This document shows, piece by piece, positions 8,169 through 16,939 of a stretch of 40,302 nt of DNA. The stretch covers positions 1 through 40,302 of the forward strand of contig NZ_JABEMG010000030.1 of NCBI RefSeq assembly GCF_013004695.1, in the 5' to 3' direction. The position numbers and the translations under genes were made by a program. This DNA comes from Promicromonospora citrea. GTDB lineage: Bacteria; Actinomycetota; Actinomycetes; Actinomycetales; Cellulomonadaceae. Positions within the stretch are counted from its first letter, which is position 1. Each line of letters begins with the position of its first letter. Under the pieces are notes generated by a model. The model did not search any database and was not told where the DNA came from. It saw only the letters and a program-made list of their open reading frames with translations.

Positions 8169-8304
8169 GCCCTCATCTTCACCCGCTGCCGCGTGTCACA
8201 CGGGGGACCTGGCTCGGCGCGCCCCGGGTGAACCTGACCGGATATCACGGTCGGGTATGGATCTGGCGGGACGGTCTGGGGTAAAAGCCCGGTTCGCCGC
8301 GCGA

Positions 8305-8345
8305 CGAGGCCCCTCCCCCCGGCGCGGCCGGGGCGAGGGGCCTCG
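8305..8345 (-). terminator. Terminator downstream of sucD
   Basis: Strong GC hairpin with arms CGAGGCCCCT and AGGGGCCTCG, extended inward by CCCCGGC/GCCGGGG. It lies 15 bases after the sucD stop codon and has no U-tract, as is common in high-GC actinobacteria. Confidence 0.8.
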
Positions 8346-8359
8346 TTGTCAGAGCGAGA

Positions 8360-9256
8360 TCAGAGCGACTGCAGGATCTCGCGCATGAGCGCAGCGGTCT
8401 CGGACGGCGTCTTGCCGACCTTGACGCCGACGGCCTCGAGGGCCTCCTTCTTGGCGGCCGCGGTGCCGGACGAGCCGGACACGATCGCGCCCGCGTGGCC
8501 CATCGTCTTGCCCTCGGGGGCGGTGAAGCCCGCGACGTAGCCGACGACCGGCTTGGTGACGTGCTCCTTGATGTACGCGGCGGCACGCTCCTCGGCGTCG
8601 CCGCCGATCTCGCCGATCATCACGATCGCCTTGGTCTCCGGGTCGTTCTCGAAGGCCTCGAGCGCGTCGATGTGCGTGGTGCCGACGATCGGGTCACCGC
8701 CGATGCCGATGGCCGTCGAGAACCCGAAGGCCTTGAGCTCGTACATCATCTGGTAGGTCAGCGTGCCCGACTTGGACACGAGGCCGATCGGGCCCTTGCC
8801 CGTGATGGTGTGCGGCGTGATGCCGGCCAGCGACTCGCCCGGGGTGATGATGCCGGGGCAGTTCGGGCCGATCATGCGGGTCTGCTTGCCGTCGAGGTAC
8901 GACCACACCTCGGCCGTGTCCTGGACCGGCACGCCCTCGGTGATGACCACGAGCAGGCCGATGCCCGCGTCGATGGCCTCGATGCACGCGTCCTTCGTGA
9001 AGGCAGGGGGCACGAAGACGACGGAGACGTCCGCACCGGTCTCGGCCATGGCCTCCTTGACCGTGCCGTACACCGGCAGGGTCACGTCCTCGCCCGCCTG
9101 GTCCTTGTGCGTGACCGTGGTGCCGGCCTTGCGGGCGTTGACGCCGCCGACGATCTGCGCGCCGGAGTCCAGCATCAGGGCGGTGTGCTTGGCACCCATG
9201 CCGCCCGTGATGCCCTGGACGATGATCTTCGAGTCCTTGTTCAGGTAGATCGACAT
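8360..9256 (-). CDS. sucD: Succinyl-CoA synthetase alpha subunit
   Basis: 298 residues, the family length. With SucC it makes succinyl-CoA synthetase of the TCA cycle (succinyl-CoA + NDP + Pi to succinate + NTP). The N-terminal CoA-binding Rossmann domain shows [28 protein letters not shown] and [10 protein letters not shown] follow, and the active-site histidine that is phosphorylated is His254 in GHAGAIV. It begins 39 bases after the sucC stop and is co-transcribed with it; a strong hairpin closes the unit. Confidence 0.98.
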   Translation of the reverse strand: MSIYLNKDSKIIVQGITGGMGAKHTALMLDSGAQIVGGVNARKAGTTVTHKDQAGEDVTLPVYGTVKEAMAETGADVSVVFVPPAFTKDACIEAIDAGIGLLVVITEGVPVQDTAEVWSYLDGKQTRMIGPNCPGIITPGESLAGITPHTITGKGPIGLVSKSGTLTYQMMYELKAFGFSTAIGIGGDPIVGTTHIDALEAFENDPETKAIVMIGEIGGDAEERAAAYIKEHVTKPVVGYVAGFTAPEGKTMGHAGAIVSGSSGTAAAKKEALEAVGVKVGKTPSETAALMREILQSL

Positions 9257-9295
9257 TGTTGTGGAGTCTCTGCTTTCGAAGTCTTCAGCGGGCGA

Positions 9296-10465
9296 TCAGG
9301 CGGCGGCAGCCTTGGCGGCGGCGAGGTCGGCGCCACCGTCCATGGTGTCGGCGAGGGTGACGAGCGGGTGGTTGCGCTCGTTCAGGATCTGGCGGCCCAG
9401 CTCGACGTTGTTGCCGTCGAGGCGGACGACCAGCGGCTTGGAGGCCTCGTCGCCGAGGATGTCGAGCGCGCCGACGATGCCGTTCGCGACCTCGTCGCAC
9501 GCGGTGATGCCGCCGAAGACGTTCACGAACACCGACTTGACCTGCTCGTCGTTCAGGATGACGTCGAGACCGTTCGCCATGACCTGCGCGTTGGCACCGC
9601 CGCCGATGTCGAGGAAGTTGGCGGGCTTGACGCCGCCGTGCTTCTCGCCCGCGTAGGCGACGACGTCGAGGGTCGACATGACCAGGCCCGCGCCGTTGCC
9701 GATGATGCCGACCTCGCCGTCGAGCTTGACGTAGTTGAGGTCGTTCTCCTTCGCCTTGGCCTCCAGCGGGTCGGCCGCGGCGGAGTCCTCGAGCTCGGCG
9801 TGGTCCGCGTGGCGGAAGCCGGCGTTCTCGTCGAGCGTGACCTTGCCGTCGAGGGCCACGATGTCGCCGTCCTCGGTGCGGACCAGCGGGTTCACCTCGA
9901 CCAGCGTGGCGTCCTCGGCCTTGAACACCGTCCAGAGCTGCTGGATGACGGCCGCGACCTTCGCCTTGACGTCCTCGGCGAAGCCGGCGGCGTCCACGAT
10001 CTCGGCGGCCTTGGCCTCGTCGATGCCGACGGCCGGGTCGACGGCGATGCGGGCCAGCGCCTCGGGGCGCTCGACGGCGAGCTGCTCGATCTCCATGCCA
10101 CCCTCGACGGAGCACATGGCGAGGTAGTTGCGGTTGGACCGGTCCAGGAGCACGGAGAAGTAGAACTCCTCGGCGATCTTGGCGCCCTGGGCGATCATCA
10201 CGCGGTGCACGGTGTGGCCCTTGATGTCCATGCCGAGGATCTCGGAGGCCTTCTCGGCAGCCTCCTGCGGCGAGTGGGCCAGCTTCACGCCGCCCGCCTT
10301 GCCGCGCCCACCGGTCTTGACCTGGGCCTTCACGACGACAGTACCGCCGCCCAGCTTCTCGGCGCCTTCGCGAGCCTCCTCGGGGGTCGTCGCGACAACC
10401 CCGCCCAGCACGGGCACGCCGTGCTTCTCGAAGATGTCGCGCGCCTGGTATTCGAACAGGTCCAC
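9296..10465 (-). CDS. sucC: Succinyl-CoA synthetase beta subunit
   Basis: 389 residues, against 388 in E. coli. It carries the ATP-grasp nucleotide-binding domain ([20 protein letters not shown], about 40-60) and the C-terminal CoA-ligase-like domain (NIFGGI-type region [18 protein letters not shown]). I chose GTG at 10465 ([10 protein letters not shown], the normal family N-terminus), with GAAGGA about 10 bases upstream, rather than the ATG at 10483. It is the first gene of sucCD and is preceded by a palindrome in the leader that may bind a regulator. Confidence 0.97.
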   Translation of the reverse strand: MDLFEYQARDIFEKHGVPVLGGVVATTPEEAREGAEKLGGGTVVVKAQVKTGGRGKAGGVKLAHSPQEAAEKASEILGMDIKGHTVHRVMIAQGAKIAEEFYFSVLLDRSNRNYLAMCSVEGGMEIEQLAVERPEALARIAVDPAVGIDEAKAAEIVDAAGFAEDVKAKVAAVIQQLWTVFKAEDATLVEVNPLVRTEDGDIVALDGKVTLDENAGFRHADHAELEDSAAADPLEAKAKENDLNYVKLDGEVGIIGNGAGLVMSTLDVVAYAGEKHGGVKPANFLDIGGGANAQVMANGLDVILNDEQVKSVFVNVFGGITACDEVANGIVGALDILGDEASKPLVVRLDGNNVELGRQILNERNHPLVTLADTMDGGADLAAAKAAAA

Positions 10466-10528
10466 CCTGCTGCGTCCTTCCATCGGGATGCGGCTCGGAC
10501 GTCGTGTCGCCCGGAGCCCGGCTGAAGC

Positions 10529-10550
10529 GATGTCTCGACGTCAAGACATC
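10529..10550. promoter_or_regulatory. Palindrome in the sucCD leader (candidate operator)
   Basis: Arms GATGTCT and AGACATC flank a centre CGACGTCA, with only one mismatched pair over 22 bases. It begins just downstream of the predicted sucC transcription start (about 10551), a repressor position. Confidence 0.55.
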
Positions 10551-10557
10551 CCGGTAC

Positions 10558-10563
10558 AGCGTA
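10558..10563 (-). promoter_or_regulatory. sucC -10 element
   Basis: TACGCT on the minus strand; predicted start about 10551, giving an 86-base leader to the GTG. Confidence 0.4.
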
Positions 10564-10634
10564 GCCCTGGATCGCCGGTGCTTCCGAACGAAGCGGCGGT
10601 ATTCCGCGCCTGTCCGCGTGGCGGTCACCACACC

Positions 10635-10684
10635 GTTGTCAACCATGGTTGACAACAGCCCGGTGTGTCAACCATGGTTGACAC
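10635..10684 (+). promoter_or_regulatory. Twin palindromic operators over a leaderless promoter
   Basis: Two copies of TGTCAACCATGGTTGACA at 10637-10654 and 10666-10683, 29 bases apart. The first extends to a perfect 22-base palindrome (10635-10656), the second to 20 bases (10665-10684). A consensus -35 TTGACA (10649-10654) lies in the first. An 18-base spacer leads to CATGGT (10673-10678) in the second, and the ATG follows 6 bases later. A dimer on either site would cover a core promoter element. Autoregulation by the HTH protein encoded next is the simplest reading. Confidence 0.8.
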
Positions 10685-10894
10685 ATGACCGAGCAAGCAC
10701 TCGCCGCATCCGCCGCCGGGGACGACCCCGCCGAGGGCCTGCGCGCCGTCCGGGCCCTGCGCGAGCTGGCCGACCGCCTCGAGGTGCTCCAGGTCGAGCG
10801 CGCGCGGCGGCTCGGCTGGTCGTGGCAGGACGTCGCCGACGCGCTGGGCGTCTCCCGGCAGGCGGTGCACAAGAAGTACAACCGGAGGATCTGA
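10685..10894 (+). CDS. Small helix-turn-helix protein
   Basis: 69 residues. An N-terminal helix (GLRAVRALRELADRLEVLQ) is likely for dimerisation. It is followed by an HTH of the kind found in actinobacterial regulators: GWSWQDVADALGVSRQAVHK, then KYNRR. No ligand domain. The ATG directly abuts the second operator, so the message is probably leaderless. Its TGA overlaps the ATG of the following Clp-N gene by one base, and GGAGG sits before that ATG, so the two proteins are made from one transcript. I infer that it binds the twin operators and controls the Clp-N protein; no direct evidence shows this. Confidence 0.82.
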   Translation: MTEQALAASAAGDDPAEGLRAVRALRELADRLEVLQVERARRLGWSWQDVADALGVSRQAVHKKYNRRI

Positions 10895-11439
10895 TGTTCG
10901 AGAAGTTCACGAAGGACGCCCGGGCCGCCGTCACCGAGGCCCTCCAGGTGGCCATGGAGACCCACAGCGACCAGATCGACGGCCGCCACCTGCTCGTCGC
11001 GCTCGCCGAGCGGCCCGGTCCGGCCCGCGACGCGCTGAGCGGGGCGGGCCTCGACCCCGCCGACGTCGGCGCGCGGGCCCGCGCGAGCATCACGGAGGGC
11101 GAGGCGCTCGACGCCGAGGTGCTGGCCGGCGTCGGCATCGACCTCGCCGAGGTGGAGCGGCGCACCGAGGCCTCGTTCGGCGAGGGTGCGCTGACCCGCG
11201 CCCGCCGGATGCTGCGGCGACGGCGCCGGCAGGTCCCCTTCCGGCCCGACGCCAGGAAAGGACTCGAGCTCGCGCTCCGCGAGGCCGTGCGGCTCGGCTC
11301 GCGGGAGATCACCGGCGGGCACGTGCTGCTGGGGCTGACCCGGGACGACGGCTCTCCCGCCCGGCGCGTCCTGGTCCGGGCCGGGGCCGACGTCGACCGG
11401 GTGCGGCAGCTCGCGGAGGGGACGGCGGAGGCCGCCTGA
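10894..11439 (+). CDS. Clp N-domain protein without ATPase
   Basis: 181 residues with two Clp-N type repeats: MFEKFTKDARAAVTEALQVA...IDGRHLLVALAE (about 1-65) and FRPDARKGLELALREAVRLG...ITGGHVLLGLTRDD (about 120-175), separated by an Arg-rich linker. ClpA/B/C use this domain to recognise substrates or adaptors, but no Walker A or B follows, so it cannot unfold proteins by itself. It may be an adaptor, a decoy or a stress sensor. SD GGAGG lies 6 bases before the ATG, inside the HTH gene. It ends 145 bases before the subtilase. Confidence 0.88.
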   Translation: MFEKFTKDARAAVTEALQVAMETHSDQIDGRHLLVALAERPGPARDALSGAGLDPADVGARARASITEGEALDAEVLAGVGIDLAEVERRTEASFGEGALTRARRMLRRRRRQVPFRPDARKGLELALREAVRLGSREITGGHVLLGLTRDDGSPARRVLVRAGADVDRVRQLAEGTAEAA

Positions 11440-11584
11440 CGCCGCCGCGACCGGCCGACTGTCGTCCGGAACCTGCCACCTGACCGGTATCGGCCAGGAT
11501 TCCGACCCTCTGTAACCTCCGCGAAACCCACCGGTCCGGCACCCCCGGTTAGGAAATGGGCACGTTCTCTCGAAAGGGACTTCT

Positions 11585-14500
11585 GTGCTCTCCATCTCCA
11601 CCCCTGTCCGGGGGCTCGTCGCCGCAGGAGTGACGGCCGCCCTGGCGGTCGGTGCCGGGTCGGCGACGGCCGCGGTACCCACCACCCCGGGCGGCCCCGG
11701 CGCGCCGGGCGGCACGACGGCGGCGTTCCCGCCGTCGGCCCCCGGCTCGCGCAGCGTCACGCTGATCACCGGCGACACCGTCACCGTCGCGACGACGGCG
11801 GACGGCACGACCGTCACGAACGTCGCCGGTCCCGACGGCGCCCCCGCGTCCTACACCCGCACCGTGCGGGACGGCCGGACCTACGTCTACCCGGACGCCG
11901 CGCTGTCCTACGTGACGGCAGGCGCGCTCGACGACCGCCTGTTCGACGTCACCCGGCTCCTCGAGCACGGGTACGACGCCGCCGACACGCTGCCGCTGAT
12001 CGTCCGGTACTCCGCGGCGGCGGCACGGTCGCGCGCCGCCGAGCCGCTCGACGGGGCCGACGTCGTGCGCGCGCTGCCGAGCGTCGACGGCGCGGCCGTC
12101 ACGGCCGACCGCGACGAGGCGGCCGCGTTCTGGGCCGACCTCACCGAGCCGGAGGCCGGCGCCCGCGGCACGGGCGAGCCCGGCTTCGCGCACGGCATCG
12201 AGAAGGTCTGGCTCGACGGCCCGGTCACCGCCGACCTCGCCGAGTCGACCGCCCAGATCGGCGCACCCGAGGTGTGGGCCGCCGGCAACACCGGCGAGGG
12301 GGTCGACGTCGCGGTGCTCGACTCCGGCATCGACCCGAACCACCCCGACCTGGCCGACCAGATGGCCGCGGCGGAGACGTTCGTCGAGGGTGAGAGCTTC
12401 ATCGAGGACTACGCGGGCCACGGCACGCACGTGGCGTCGACGATCGCCGGCACGGGCGCCGCGTCCGGCGGCGTCGAGCGGGGCGTCGCGCCCGGCGCGC
12501 GGCTGCACGTCGGCAAGGTCCTGGACAGCGACGGCCGGGGCCAGGAGTCCTGGATCATCGCCGGCATGGAGTGGGCCGCCCGCGACCAGGACGCCCGTGT
12601 GATCAACATGAGCCTGGGCGGCGCGCCCGCCGGCGTGGACGACCCCATGGCGGTCGCGCTCGACGAGCTCACGGCCGAGACCGGCGCGCTGTTCGTCACC
12701 GCGGCGGGCAACTCGGGCCCGCGCACGATCGGCACGCCGGCGATCGCCGACTCGGCGCTCACCGTGGGCGCCGTCGACTCCTCCGACGCGCTCGCCGAGT
12801 TCTCCAGCACCGGCCCCGCGCTCGACGGCGGCATGAAGCCGGAGGTCAGCGCGCCCGGCGTCGACATCCTCGCGGCCCGCTCGCAGCTCGTGCGCGGCTC
12901 CGGGGACTACGTGACGATGAGCGGCACCTCGATGGCCGCCCCGCACGTCGCGGGCACGGCGGCGCTGGTCGCGGCCGAGCACCCGGACTGGACGGCGGAG
13001 CAGATCAAGGAGGCGATCGTCAGCACGGCGGCCGCCACGCCGGAGTTCACCGCGTACGAGACCGGCAGCGGCCGCGTCGACGCCGTGGCCGCCGTCGGCG
13101 CGACGGTGTTCGGCACCGCGACCGCCGGGTTCGGCGTCCACGCGTGGAGCGAGGAGCCGACCGGGCCGGAGTCGAAGCCGATCACGTACACCAACCTGGG
13201 CGACGAGCCGGTCGACCTGGACCTCACGATCGACGGGCCGGTGCCCGAGGGCTTCCTCGCGCTGTCCGCGGACTCGGTCACGGTGCCGGCGCACGGCACG
13301 GCGTCGGTGGAGCTCACGGCCGACCTGTCGCTCCTGCCGGCCGAGGCGGTGCTCGACGCGCGCGTCGTGGCGACGGACGGCACCGGCACGGTGCGTGCCC
13401 GGACGCTGACGGGGGCGAGCCGCGAGGGGCAGCGGCAGACCCTCACCGTCACCGTGAAGGACGACGAGGGGCGGCCGGCGAGCGGCAAGCTGGTCATCAC
13501 CTCGGACGAGATCTTCGCGGGTGCCGACCTCGACGAGACCGGCACGGCCTCGCTGGAGCTGCCGGTCGCGAGCTACAGCGGCTGGCTGACCGTCGACGTC
13601 GAGGGCGCCCACGGGCCGGGCTCGCGCGGCGCGGCCCTGCTCAGCTTCGTCGACGTGGACCTCGGCGAGGACCGCTCGGTCGTGCTGGACGCGCGGGAGG
13701 CGGTCCAGGTCGAGGCCGTCGTGCCGCAGGAGACCGACCCCGCCGCGATGCGGCTCGACATCCTGCGCTCCTACCCGAACGGCGGGCTGACGGCGAGCTC
13801 GAACTTCCCCGGGGCGGAGTACGACAGCCTGTGGGCGCTGCCCACGGACCGGGAGACGACCGACGGCCTGTTCGAGTTCGGCACGTGGCTCCGCCTGGAG
13901 CAGCCCGCGCTCACGATCGACGCGGGGCGCACCGAGCTGGGCGACCTGCGCGTGAAGCGTGGCTCCGCGCCGCTGCCCGCCGGGCGGCGGACGCTGCCGG
14001 TGGTCGAGGTCGACGGCGTCGCCGACCTCGCGCAGGCGGCGAATGGCGGCCCGGGCCACGGGCCGAAGCCGCCCGCGGTGAAGGGCAGCGCCGTCGTGGC
14101 GCACGCGAGCACGGTCGAGGAGGTCGCGCCGCTCGCGGACGCGGCCGCCGACGCCGGGGCGCGCCTCCTGCTCGTCGTGCACGACGGCGTCGGCCGCCTG
14201 GCGCCGTGGGACGAGGCCCCGTGGATCCCGGGCGGCCCCGCGCCGCTGACCGTGGCCACGCTGACCTCCGGTCAGGGTGACCGGCTGGAGCGGTCGCTCG
14301 ACGGCCGCCGGCCCGCGGTCACGGTGACGTCGAGCCCGACGACGGAGTACGCGTACGACGTCGTGCACCACTGGGAGGGCGGCGTGCCCGCCCGGCCGAC
14401 GTGGACGTCGTCGAAGCGGGACCTCGCGCGGGTCGACGTCGCGTTCCTGCACGACGAGCCGGGTCCGGCGCTCGAGTCGCGGTTCGACCTCTGGCACGGC

Positions 14501-15331
14501 TGGACCGCGGGCAACCAGCTCCCGGCGCCCGCGCAGGGCGAGCGCACGGACTGGGTCGACGCGGACACCACCTGGACCCAGAGCGCGCACCTGCCGGGCG
14601 AGATGAGCCAGACGGCGATCGACCTGCTGACGTACGAGCCCCGCACGACGAGCGAGGTGACGTTCTTCGGGCCGATCCTGCGGCCCCGCATGGGCGAGCT
14701 GGACCTGCAGCCGATCCGCTACCTCGACCAGATGTACGTCGCGGTGCCGGGCTGGGGCGACTCCGGGTCCGGGCACGTCGGCGTGACCGGCGGCGGCAAC
14801 ACCGACGTGCGCAACTGGGCGGCGCTCTACCAGGGCGACACCCAGCTGCTCTGGGGCAACGCGGAGTTTCTGCCGGTCACCGGCCTGGCCGACGAGGAGC
14901 TGCCGTACCGCGTGGTGGTGGACAACGACCGGGCGGACTGGACCGGCACGTACTCGACGCACACGTACACGGAGTGGACGTTCACGTCGAGCGCGTCGGG
15001 CCCGGACGCCGCCGAGCCGCTGCCGCTCGTCCAGCTCGACTACGCCGTCGACACCGACGCCGCGGGGCGTGCCGCTCGCTCGGCCCGGCTGTCCGTGACG
15101 CCGTCGCACATGACGGGCATCGCGGCCACGGTGGGTCGGCCGACGGTCGAGGTGTCGTACGACGACGGCGCCACGTGGCGCACGCTGGCTCTGACGCGGG
15201 ACCACGGCGCGTGGTCGGGCCGGCTGGCGGCGCCGAAGGGCGCACGGTTCGTCACGCTGCGCACGTCGGTCACGGACAGCGAGGGCAACGGCGTCACCCA
15301 GACGCTGACCCGCGCGTTCGGCCTCCGCTGA
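11585..15331 (+). CDS. Secreted subtilisin-like (S8) serine protease, 1248 residues
   Basis: Signal peptide 1-30 (VRGLVAAGVTAALAVGAGSA) with cleavage likely at ATA-A. The propeptide-like region runs to about 215. The catalytic S8 domain spans about 230-500, with Asp246 (VAVLDSGID), His279 (GHGTHVAS) and Ser449 (SGTSMAAPHVAG). About 750 residues of beta-rich C-terminal modules follow (Fn3-like YTNLGDEPVDLDLTIDGPVP near 530), of unknown target. There is no LPXTG or C-terminal TM, so it is probably released. The GTG start has AAGGG 6 bases upstream. In the 145-base upstream gap GTAAC/GAAAC (11512, 11523) is a weak direct repeat; no clear -10 was chosen. A 52-base hairpin follows the gene. Confidence 0.95.
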   Translation: MLSISTPVRGLVAAGVTAALAVGAGSATAAVPTTPGGPGAPGGTTAAFPPSAPGSRSVTLITGDTVTVATTADGTTVTNVAGPDGAPASYTRTVRDGRTYVYPDAALSYVTAGALDDRLFDVTRLLEHGYDAADTLPLIVRYSAAAARSRAAEPLDGADVVRALPSVDGAAVTADRDEAAAFWADLTEPEAGARGTGEPGFAHGIEKVWLDGPVTADLAESTAQIGAPEVWAAGNTGEGVDVAVLDSGIDPNHPDLADQMAAAETFVEGESFIEDYAGHGTHVASTIAGTGAASGGVERGVAPGARLHVGKVLDSDGRGQESWIIAGMEWAARDQDARVINMSLGGAPAGVDDPMAVALDELTAETGALFVTAAGNSGPRTIGTPAIADSALTVGAVDSSDALAEFSSTGPALDGGMKPEVSAPGVDILAARSQLVRGSGDYVTMSGTSMAAPHVAGTAALVAAEHPDWTAEQIKEAIVSTAAATPEFTAYETGSGRVDAVAAVGATVFGTATAGFGVHAWSEEPTGPESKPITYTNLGDEPVDLDLTIDGPVPEGFLALSADSVTVPAHGTASVELTADLSLLPAEAVLDARVVATDGTGTVRARTLTGASREGQRQTLTVTVKDDEGRPASGKLVITSDEIFAGADLDETGTASLELPVASYSGWLTVDVEGAHGPGSRGAALLSFVDVDLGEDRSVVLDAREAVQVEAVVPQETDPAAMRLDILRSYPNGGLTASSNFPGAEYDSLWALPTDRETTDGLFEFGTWLRLEQPALTIDAGRTELGDLRVKRGSAPLPAGRRTLPVVEVDGVADLAQAANGGPGHGPKPPAVKGSAVVAHASTVEEVAPLADAAADAGARLLLVVHDGVGRLAPWDEAPWIPGGPAPLTVATLTSGQGDRLERSLDGRRPAVTVTSSPTTEYAYDVVHHWEGGVPARPTWTSSKRDLARVDVAFLHDEPGPALESRFDLWHGWTAGNQLPAPAQGERTDWVDADTTWTQSAHLPGEMSQTAIDLLTYEPRTTSEVTFFGPILRPRMGELDLQPIRYLDQMYVAVPGWGDSGSGHVGVTGGGNTDVRNWAALYQGDTQLLWGNAEFLPVTGLADEELPYRVVVDNDRADWTGTYSTHTYTEWTFTSSASGPDAAEPLPLVQLDYAVDTDAAGRAARSARLSVTPSHMTGIAATVGRPTVEVSYDDGATWRTLALTRDHGAWSGRLAAPKGARFVTLRTSVTDSEGNGVTQTLTRAFGLR

Positions 15332-15375
15332 CGCCCTGAGGCGCCGCGCGCCGCGCCCCCGCCGCGCCCGCGCCG

Positions 15376-15427
15376 ACCCAGCGATCGTGCCCGGATCCGG
15401 CCCTGGATCCGGGCACGATCGCTGGGT
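15376..15427 (+). terminator. Perfect 23-bp hairpin downstream of the subtilase gene
   Basis: Arms 15376-15398 and 15405-15427 are perfectly complementary (ACCCAGCGATCGTGCC, then CGGATCC on the left) around GGCCCT. The stem is far longer than needed for termination, there is no U-tract, and it lies 45 bases after the protease stop. It may be a terminator and/or a dispersed repeat. Confidence 0.75.
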
Positions 15428-15486
15428 TGCGGGAGCGACGGCCGGGAACCACGAGCGGTTCGCCCGGAACGTCCCTTGTGCACCGC

Positions 15487-15492
15487 TACGAT
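15487..15492 (+). promoter_or_regulatory. -10 element of the DUF4352-like trio (leaderless)
   Basis: TACGAT ends 8 bases before the ATG at 15501 and no Shine-Dalgarno is present. Confidence 0.45.
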
Positions 15493-15500
15493 CGTGGGCC

Positions 15501-16316
15501 ATGAAGCACGCCCGCAACGACGGACCCGACCTCGCGTTCCGCCTCGGACGGCGCGTGGTCACGGCGGTCGTCGACGACATGTCGACGGTGCAGCGCGTCG
15601 GGGTCGGCGTCGCCGGGGCCCTCGTCGCCCTCACCCCGTTCGGCGCGTGGAGCGAGGCCCAGGCGCAGGCCGACCCGCTCATCCCGGGCACCGCGGTCGA
15701 GGTGGGCCCGTTCGAGCTGACGGTCGAGAAGGCCGCCGTCGCCGACGAGCTCGGCTGGCTCGTGCCCGAGCCGGGCAACCACATGCTCGCCGTGGTCGTG
15801 GACGTGACCAACACCGGCGACGTGCCGGAGTACTCCACCACGCTCGCCGACGCCGTCCCGGCGCCGCGGGGTGTCGGCATCGTGCCGGAGGAGCCGCTCG
15901 GCAACCTGGGCGGCGACCTCCTCGCCGAACCTGACGCGGCGATCGGCACGGAGCCGGAACCGGACGCGGCGCCGGACACCCCGGCAGGCACGGCGCCCGC
16001 CGACCCGAGCCCCGCGCCCGAGGACCCCGAGCTCCCCTCCCCCACCGTCGTCAACATCGCGGACGGCACGAGCCGCAGCGCCCTCAACCCCGGCGTGCCC
16101 TACCGGCTCGCGCTGATCTGGGAGCAGAGCGGGGACTTCGCGGGCGCGAGCGTGCCGGTCGAGATCGCCGGCCTCGACTGGGTCGAGGAGGACTTCGCCG
16201 GCCTGGACGACGGCCACTGGAGCGTCGGCGAGGTCGCCTTCGCGGGCGACGTCGCCGTCGAGCAGGCGAGAGAGGCCGACGACGAGGCCGCCGCGCCCGG
16301 GGCGGCGCAGCCGTGA
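15501..16316 (+). CDS. Single-pass membrane protein with DUF4352-like outer domain (trio, first)
   Basis: 271 residues, not matched to a named family. One TM segment at about 33-52 (RVGVGVAGALVALTPFGAW) follows a basic N-terminus, so the rest is outside. The outer part starts like a DUF4352/Ig-like domain (VEVGPFELTVEKAAVADELG, HMLAVVVDVTNTGDVPEYST). It is interrupted by a Pro/Glu/Ala-rich stretch (about 150-185) before the domain resumes (YRLALIWEQSG). I chose ATG 15501 because the in-frame extension upstream runs through the protease terminator. Its GTGA overlap with the next gene shows translational coupling. Function unknown. Confidence 0.78.
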   Translation: MKHARNDGPDLAFRLGRRVVTAVVDDMSTVQRVGVGVAGALVALTPFGAWSEAQAQADPLIPGTAVEVGPFELTVEKAAVADELGWLVPEPGNHMLAVVVDVTNTGDVPEYSTTLADAVPAPRGVGIVPEEPLGNLGGDLLAEPDAAIGTEPEPDAAPDTPAGTAPADPSPAPEDPELPSPTVVNIADGTSRSALNPGVPYRLALIWEQSGDFAGASVPVEIAGLDWVEEDFAGLDDGHWSVGEVAFAGDVAVEQAREADDEAAAPGAAQP

Positions 16317-16939
16317 GGCACGGACGCCGCCGGGTCACGTGGCGGGGCACCGCGCTGGTCGTCGGCGCGGTCACGGCGGGCTGCGCGCTGGTCACGGCCC
16401 TGCCGCTGGACAGCGGGGTGGACGACCCGTTCGTCGTCGAGGGCGCGGTCGGCGAGACGCTCGACCTCGACTACGCCGAGCTCACCGTGACGGACGTGCG
16501 CGTCGCGGACACGGTCGCAGGCTTCGCCGAGACCGCGCTGGCCGGTGGCACGTTCGTCGTCGTCGACGTGACCTGGCGCGCCACGCAGCAGGCGACGACC
16601 TTCGCCGGGGCCGAGATCACCGACGCGCGGGGCCGTCGGTACTGGCCGGCGGCGCTCGGCGACTGCGCGGTGTCGGTGAGCACCCAACCCGGCTACGCCT
16701 GGCACGCCACCTACTGCTTCGACGTGCCGCAGGAGGCCCTGGCGGGCGCGACGGTGCGGCTCGCGCGCGGCAGCCAGAGCGAGGAGTACGCGGAGCAACG
16801 GCGGGACGCGGTCGCCGTCGTCGGCCTGGGGATCACGGCGGACGAGGCGCCCGCGCTGTGGGAGGCGACCGAGACGGTGACGCCCGAGCCGCAGGGGTTC
16901 GCCACCCCGGCCACGACAGGCGAAGGAGACGAGGGATGA
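16313..16939 (+). CDS. Single-pass membrane protein with DUF4352-like outer domain (trio, second)
   Basis: 208 residues. An Arg-rich N-terminus and one TM (about 12-30, GTALVVGAVTAGCALVTALP) precede an outer beta domain: LDLDYAELTVTDVRVADTVA, GTFVVVDVTWRATQQATTFA. A Cys pair (GDCAVSV...ATYCFDV) could form a disulfide. VTAGC is not a convincing lipobox because position -3 is Thr. It starts at GTG inside the GTGA overlap with the first gene and ends in an ATGA overlap with the third. Same architecture as both neighbours, so probably parts of one surface complex. Confidence 0.78.
   Translation: MRHGRRRVTWRGTALVVGAVTAGCALVTALPLDSGVDDPFVVEGAVGETLDLDYAELTVTDVRVADTVAGFAETALAGGTFVVVDVTWRATQQATTFAGAEITDARGRRYWPAALGDCAVSVSTQPGYAWHATYCFDVPQEALAGATVRLARGSQSEEYAEQRRDAVAVVGLGITADEAPALWEATETVTPEPQGFATPATTGEGDEG

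Noticed and set aside
8178-8232. TTCACCC (8178) and GGGTGAA (8226) upstream of perM as a member of the TCACCC regulon
   Set aside because: Spaced 41 bases, no 11-bp phasing and no clear -10 to measure from; single hexamers are expected by chance at this base composition.
10635-10684. Short CRISPR-like repeat
   Set aside because: Only two palindromic copies, too short, no spacers or cas genes; promoter placement explains them.
11512-11527. GTAAC/GAAAC direct repeat upstream of the subtilase as an MtrA site
   Set aside because: Only one imperfect 5-mer pair with 11-base spacing; too weak to claim.
11549-16087. 1512-codon open frame on the minus strand opposite the subtilase
   Set aside because: Arg/Ala/Gly-dominated antisense shadow of a GC-rich gene; no domain, no signal, and the opposite strand has a complete S8 protease.
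16358-16385. Lipobox in the second trio protein (VTAGC)
   Set aside because: Position -3 is Thr and the segment reads as an ordinary TM; not a convincing lipoprotein signal.
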